A stretch of DNA of 7,712 nucleotides from Candidatus Kerfeldbacteria bacterium. Lineage in GTDB: Bacteria > Patescibacteriota > Patescibacteriia > SBBC01. A program made the position numbers and the translations under genes. Below the pieces are notes generated by a model. The model saw only the letters and a program-made list of their open reading frames with translations, did not search any database and was not told where the DNA came from. Positions within the stretch are counted from its first letter, which is position 1, and every line of letters starts with the position of its first letter. Of the stretch, positions 5,915-7,712 are shown one piece after another. The DNA is taken from contig CAINXF010000162.1 in the NCBI GenBank assembly GCA_903854795.1, forward strand, positions 1 through 7,712, given 5' to 3'.

Positions 5915-6409
5915 ATGACTGCAATTGCTTACAACCCGGACGCTGATATAAATAATTGGCTTCGTATCGCTCGAACGTATCCGGATAGCTTTCAATTTAC
6001 GAAAGAGTATCCTTTTGATCGTAATATTCCCCTGCGTGATGACCGGGTGGCTGAGGTCATCAGTACTGTACCCAAGACAATGCTTATTCACTTTCGCAGT
6101 ATGGCAAAAGCATTGGAGCGGTCATGGGGCGCAATGGAAGAAACGACTGCACGCGACATTTGTCGTTTTTTAAAAGTGGAGTATATACCGATCAGCGTTC
6201 GCGTTAATCTTACGACTGCATATTTGATGCCGTATGACACGCAGGATCAATGGTTCATGGTTCCGACCCATAAGCCATTAGTGCGTCAGCTTGATATCAT
6301 TACGCATGAGCTTTTTCATCTCTACCACGTCAGGAGAACTCCTGACGCAACACCACAAGAACGCGAGGCACTTGTTGAAGAGTTCCTTCGCGGCAGGTTA
6401 ATGGTTTGA
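5915..6409 (+). CDS. Putative zinc metallopeptidase-like protein with HEXXH motif
   Basis: No named family is recognised. The 164-residue product has HELFH at 131-135 after a hydrophobic DIIT segment, the zinc-binding and catalytic motif of metallopeptidases. E155, 20 residues after the second His, is at the distance seen in gluzincins, and E156 is next to it. No signal peptide or membrane segment is seen, so it is probably cytoplasmic. The first 85 residues are mixed helical sequence without a clear motif. The base composition is visibly lower in GC than in all neighbours (ata, aat, ttt and tat codons are common), suggesting recent acquisition or weak expression. The ATG at 5915 has only a weak GGA site 8 bases upstream. 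Loss of one A from the run at 5906-5910 would join it to a leaderless ATG at 5881. It ends soon after the third-ligand helix, so C-terminal truncation is also possible. Confidence 0.6.
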   Translation: MTAIAYNPDADINNWLRIARTYPDSFQFTKEYPFDRNIPLRDDRVAEVISTVPKTMLIHFRSMAKALERSWGAMEETTARDICRFLKVEYIPISVRVNLTTAYLMPYDTQDQWFMVPTHKPLVRQLDIITHELFHLYHVRRTPDATPQEREALVEEFLRGRLMV

Positions 6410-6434
6410 CATTCGCCGTTGATGCGAGGATACT
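6406..6434 (+). promoter_or_regulatory. Promoter of the RNHCP gene, -35 box overlapping the previous stop codon
   Basis: TTGACA (6406-6411) contains the TGA stop (6407-6409) of the HEXXH gene. GATACT (6429-6434) follows after 17 bases. Transcription would start near 6440-6442, only 4-6 bases before the ATG, so the AGGAA site at 6436-6440 would be mostly left out of this transcript and used only on read-through mRNA. Confidence 0.55.
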
Positions 6435-6445
6435 TAGGAACTATT

Positions 6446-6772
6446 ATGACCACTAAATTCCAGCGCACCGTCGAGGATTTCACGTGTGAGCACTGCGGAA
6501 CGAAGGTGATCGGCACGGGCTACACGAACCACTGTCCGAAATGCCTCTGGAGTAAGCACGTCGACGTGAACCCCGGCGACCGTGGCGAGGCGTGCAACGG
6601 CATGATGGAGCCGCTGCGGATCGAGCACGAGAAGAAGCGGCAGGTCGTCGTGCATCGTTGTCAGCGGTGCGGTGTCGAACGCAAGAACACTATCGATGCG
6701 GCAGACGATCGTGAAACCGTACTCGCCGTGGCGAAGTCATGGACCTTACGCTCAACGCACGGGCAGAAATAG
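6446..6772 (+). CDS. RNHCP-domain zinc-ribbon protein
   Basis: The 108-residue protein carries an RNHCP-type domain, named for a conserved motif here seen as TNHCPKCLWSKHVD, followed by GDRGEACNGMMEPLRI. Cysteine pairs CEHC, CPKC and CQRC, plus a lone Cys in EACNG, suggest two small zinc sites. The family is known from small bacterial proteins of unknown function; zinc and possibly nucleic-acid binding is inferred from the ribbon pattern only. The ATG at 6446 is chosen because the domain begins soon after it, AGGAA lies 5 bases before it, and the promoter ends just upstream; nine more codons upstream to 6419 overlap that promoter. Its base composition matches the neighbouring housekeeping genes, unlike the HEXXH gene before it. 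No membrane segment or signal peptide is present. Confidence 0.85.
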   Translation: MTTKFQRTVEDFTCEHCGTKVIGTGYTNHCPKCLWSKHVDVNPGDRGEACNGMMEPLRIEHEKKRQVVVHRCQRCGVERKNTIDAADDRETVLAVAKSWTLRSTHGQK

Positions 6773-6815
6773 CATCAGACACATCGCCGTCGCGAAAAGA
6801 GGGGATAAGGACGCA

Positions 6816-6843
6816 TTGACGGTGTTTATAACTGACGTACACT
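6816..6843 (+). promoter_or_regulatory. Promoter of the structured leader and lipoprotein gene
   Basis: TTGACG (6816-6821) and TACACT (6838-6843) are separated by 16 bases. The -10 is the same hexamer as at gatB, miaA and 5868. The expected start is near 6850, about 150 bases before the lipoprotein ATG, so a long untranslated leader is made. Confidence 0.55.
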
Positions 6844-6849
6844 AGAGTC

Positions 6850-6936
6850 AGCTCTTTTCTCAATACACGCACGATGGCGCTTCCGCGTCGTCGTGTCGTA
6901 TTGGCGTTCGTTGAAAAGGAGGTATTGAACTGACTC
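6850..6936 (+). ncRNA. Highly structured RNA leader with competing folds and an orphan Shine-Dalgarno site
   Basis: A 12-bp stem (6869-6880 with 6885-6896, three wobble pairs, loop TTCC) is the core. CAATAC (6861-6866) directly outside it can pair with GTATTG at 6898-6903, extending the stem, or with GTATTG at 6922-6927. In the first fold CTCTTTTC (6852-6859) faces GAAAAGGAG (6913-6921) and hides a near-perfect Shine-Dalgarno sequence; the second fold leaves that sequence unpaired. GAGTCAG (6845-6851) also mirrors CTGACTC (6930-6936), though it lies at or just before the predicted RNA start. This could be a regulatory 5' leader (riboswitch or thermosensor-like) or a separate small RNA. It matches no riboswitch class I recognise. 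Pairings are read directly; the switching is inferred. Confidence 0.45.
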
Positions 6937-6999
6937 AATTCGGTCGGAAAGTGTCGTCGCGTTGTCAGAGAAGTCCACTCGAACAGAGAGGGTAGTGCA

Positions 7000-7644
7000 A
7001 TGCGAACACGCATCATCATCGCGGCGCTGTGTATCGGCGTCGTAACGCTCGTGGGCTGCGGGGAGAAGAAGGATCCCGTCAGTCCTGTCACCACGGCGAT
7101 CACGCCGGCCACCGACTCGTCGGTGACGAGGATCGACAGGCCGCTCGTGACGCCGGCCGCATCGCAGGCCGACATCAATTGGTGGCGTTCATTGTCCCAG
7201 GTGTCGAGGAACATGTCGGTTCTTAACACCGCCTACGCCACCTACAACTACCGCGCTTCGTTGGACAACCAGTGCCCGTACGCCCCCTACAGCGGAGGCT
7301 ACACGTGCAAGACGTGGGTGCAGCAGGTCGTCGTGCCAAACGCCTCGCGCGGTGTCGCGGTAGTGCCGACGAACAATGGGTCGTGCAGCTGGTACTCGGG
7401 CTGCTACGTGTCCCCGTGGAGCGGTGGGATCCAGAACGTCGGGCAGGGGATGATCATCCAGACCCGATGGGGCAGCGGTCTGCACACGGCGATCGTGTAC
7501 GCGCGCGATCCGAACGGCATGTGGTGGATCGACTGCAACTGGGGTTTGGACAGTCGCATCCGTATCCACTACGTCACGTTCAACACCTTCAACGCGAACA
7601 GCGGCGGTTGCTACACGATCTATCAGATCAGCGGCGGTTGCTGA
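7000..7644 (+). CDS. Secreted lipoprotein with CHAP/NlpC-P60-like cysteine peptidase domain
   Basis: The product has 214 residues. Residues 1-19 are a signal peptide (Arg-rich start, hydrophobic core) ending in the lipobox LVGC with C20, so the mature protein should be lipidated and held at the outer face of the membrane. Residues 25-60 are a Thr/Pro/Ser-rich linker. The domain at about 85-210 has the spacing of papain-like cell-wall peptidases or amidases: YTCKTWVQQV with candidate nucleophile C103, GQGMIIQTRW (148-157) like the GD-x-I-Q strand, GLHTAIV with H162, and WWIDCNWG with D178 or N180. Cysteines at 92, 129, 135, 179, 204 and 214 could form disulfides outside the cell. A peptidoglycan or peptide substrate is inferred, not shown. 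The start is supported by AGAGAGGG 7 bases upstream and by the signal peptide. It ends SGGC, repeating SGGC ten residues earlier. Confidence 0.7.
   Translation: MRTRIIIAALCIGVVTLVGCGEKKDPVSPVTTAITPATDSSVTRIDRPLVTPAASQADINWWRSLSQVSRNMSVLNTAYATYNYRASLDNQCPYAPYSGGYTCKTWVQQVVVPNASRGVAVVPTNNGSCSWYSGCYVSPWSGGIQNVGQGMIIQTRWGSGLHTAIVYARDPNGMWWIDCNWGLDSRIRIHYVTFNTFNANSGGCYTIYQISGGC
7599..7642 (+). repeat. Direct repeat of 14 bases at the 3' end of the lipoprotein gene
   Basis: CAGCGGCGGTTGCT occurs at 7599-7612 and again at 7629-7642, exactly 30 bases (ten codons) apart and in frame, giving SGGC twice. The second copy runs into the stop codon. Slippage or recombination between the copies would remove or add ten codons without a frameshift. 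Confidence 0.75.
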
Positions 7645-7651
7645 ACGTATC

Positions 7652-7680
7652 GGGGAGGGACGCGCACATCGTTCCTCCCC
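7652..7680 (+). terminator. Hairpin after the lipoprotein gene, probable terminator
   Basis: GGGGAGGGAC (7652-7661) pairs with GTTCCTCCCC (7671-7680), ten pairs with one G-U, plus G7662-C7670, leaving a 7-base loop. It starts 8 bases after the stop codon. No T-tract follows, as with the hairpin at 4896, so termination may be Rho-dependent or the stem may protect the RNA end. Nothing recognisable follows to the end of the window. Confidence 0.5.
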
Positions 7681-7712
7681 ATCGAATTGCATATTGATCC
7701 CACTCGTCATAT

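Noticed and set aside
5823..5924. N-terminal extension of MiaA to 5924
   Set aside because: The added residues match nothing in the family and would be encoded across the divergent promoters.
6845..6936. Insertion-sequence or transposon end based on GAGTCAG / CTGACTC
   Set aside because: The pair is only 7 bases, with no transposase and no target duplication seen; an RNA-folding explanation fits better.
1..7712. CRISPR array, tRNA or rRNA genes
   Set aside because: No regularly spaced repeats, cloverleaf arms with a TTC loop, or conserved rRNA segments were found on either strand by eye.

Overview
The window looks like a piece of a small-genome bacterium, most likely a member of the Patescibacteria (Candidate Phyla Radiation). 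The reasons are indirect. Genes are tightly packed with short gaps. Unrelated housekeeping genes (gatB, miaA) stand alone, apart from their usual partners. A thymidylate-supply cluster of unusual family members is present, and several genes appear to be transcribed with almost no leader. UGA is used as a normal stop codon (tdk, tmk, the lipoprotein gene), so the recoded genetic codes of Gracilibacteria and Absconditabacteria are excluded. The GC content is fairly high. The assignment is an inference; no rRNA or marker long enough to settle it is present.

Layout. Bases 1-2830 hold a dTTP-supply block on the + strand: the 3' part of a tandem ThyX-type (FAD-dependent thymidylate synthase-like) gene, then a promoter and folded leader, then tdk (thymidine kinase) and tmk (dTMP kinase), which overlap by one base. 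ThyX would make dTMP from dUMP, Tdk would make it from thymidine, and Tmk would carry it to dTDP. A terminator-like hairpin and an extended -10 promoter separate this block from gatB (2949-4463), which has no leader. A good promoter and a folded 5' leader rich in GGA motifs precede csrA (4631-4876). A long hairpin lies between csrA and the convergent miaA (minus strand, 4947-5822).

From 5823 on the content is less conventional. Divergent promoters serve miaA and a low-GC gene for a 164-residue HEXXH putative metallopeptidase (5915-6409). Its stop codon lies inside the -35 box of the following RNHCP-domain zinc-ribbon gene (6446-6772). A 227-base gap follows. It carries a promoter and a strongly folded RNA segment with a perfect-looking Shine-Dalgarno sequence but no ATG behind it, and two copies of GTATTG competing for one CAATAC. 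This precedes a secreted lipoprotein with a CHAP/NlpC-P60-like Cys-His-Asp/Asn pattern (7000-7644), which ends in a hairpin.

The most interesting signals are regulatory rather than coding: the bistable leader at 6850-6936, repeated TACACT -10 boxes set 7-8 bases before ATG, and GGA motifs at the tdk and csrA leaders that make CsrA control of nucleotide salvage and of csrA itself a testable idea.
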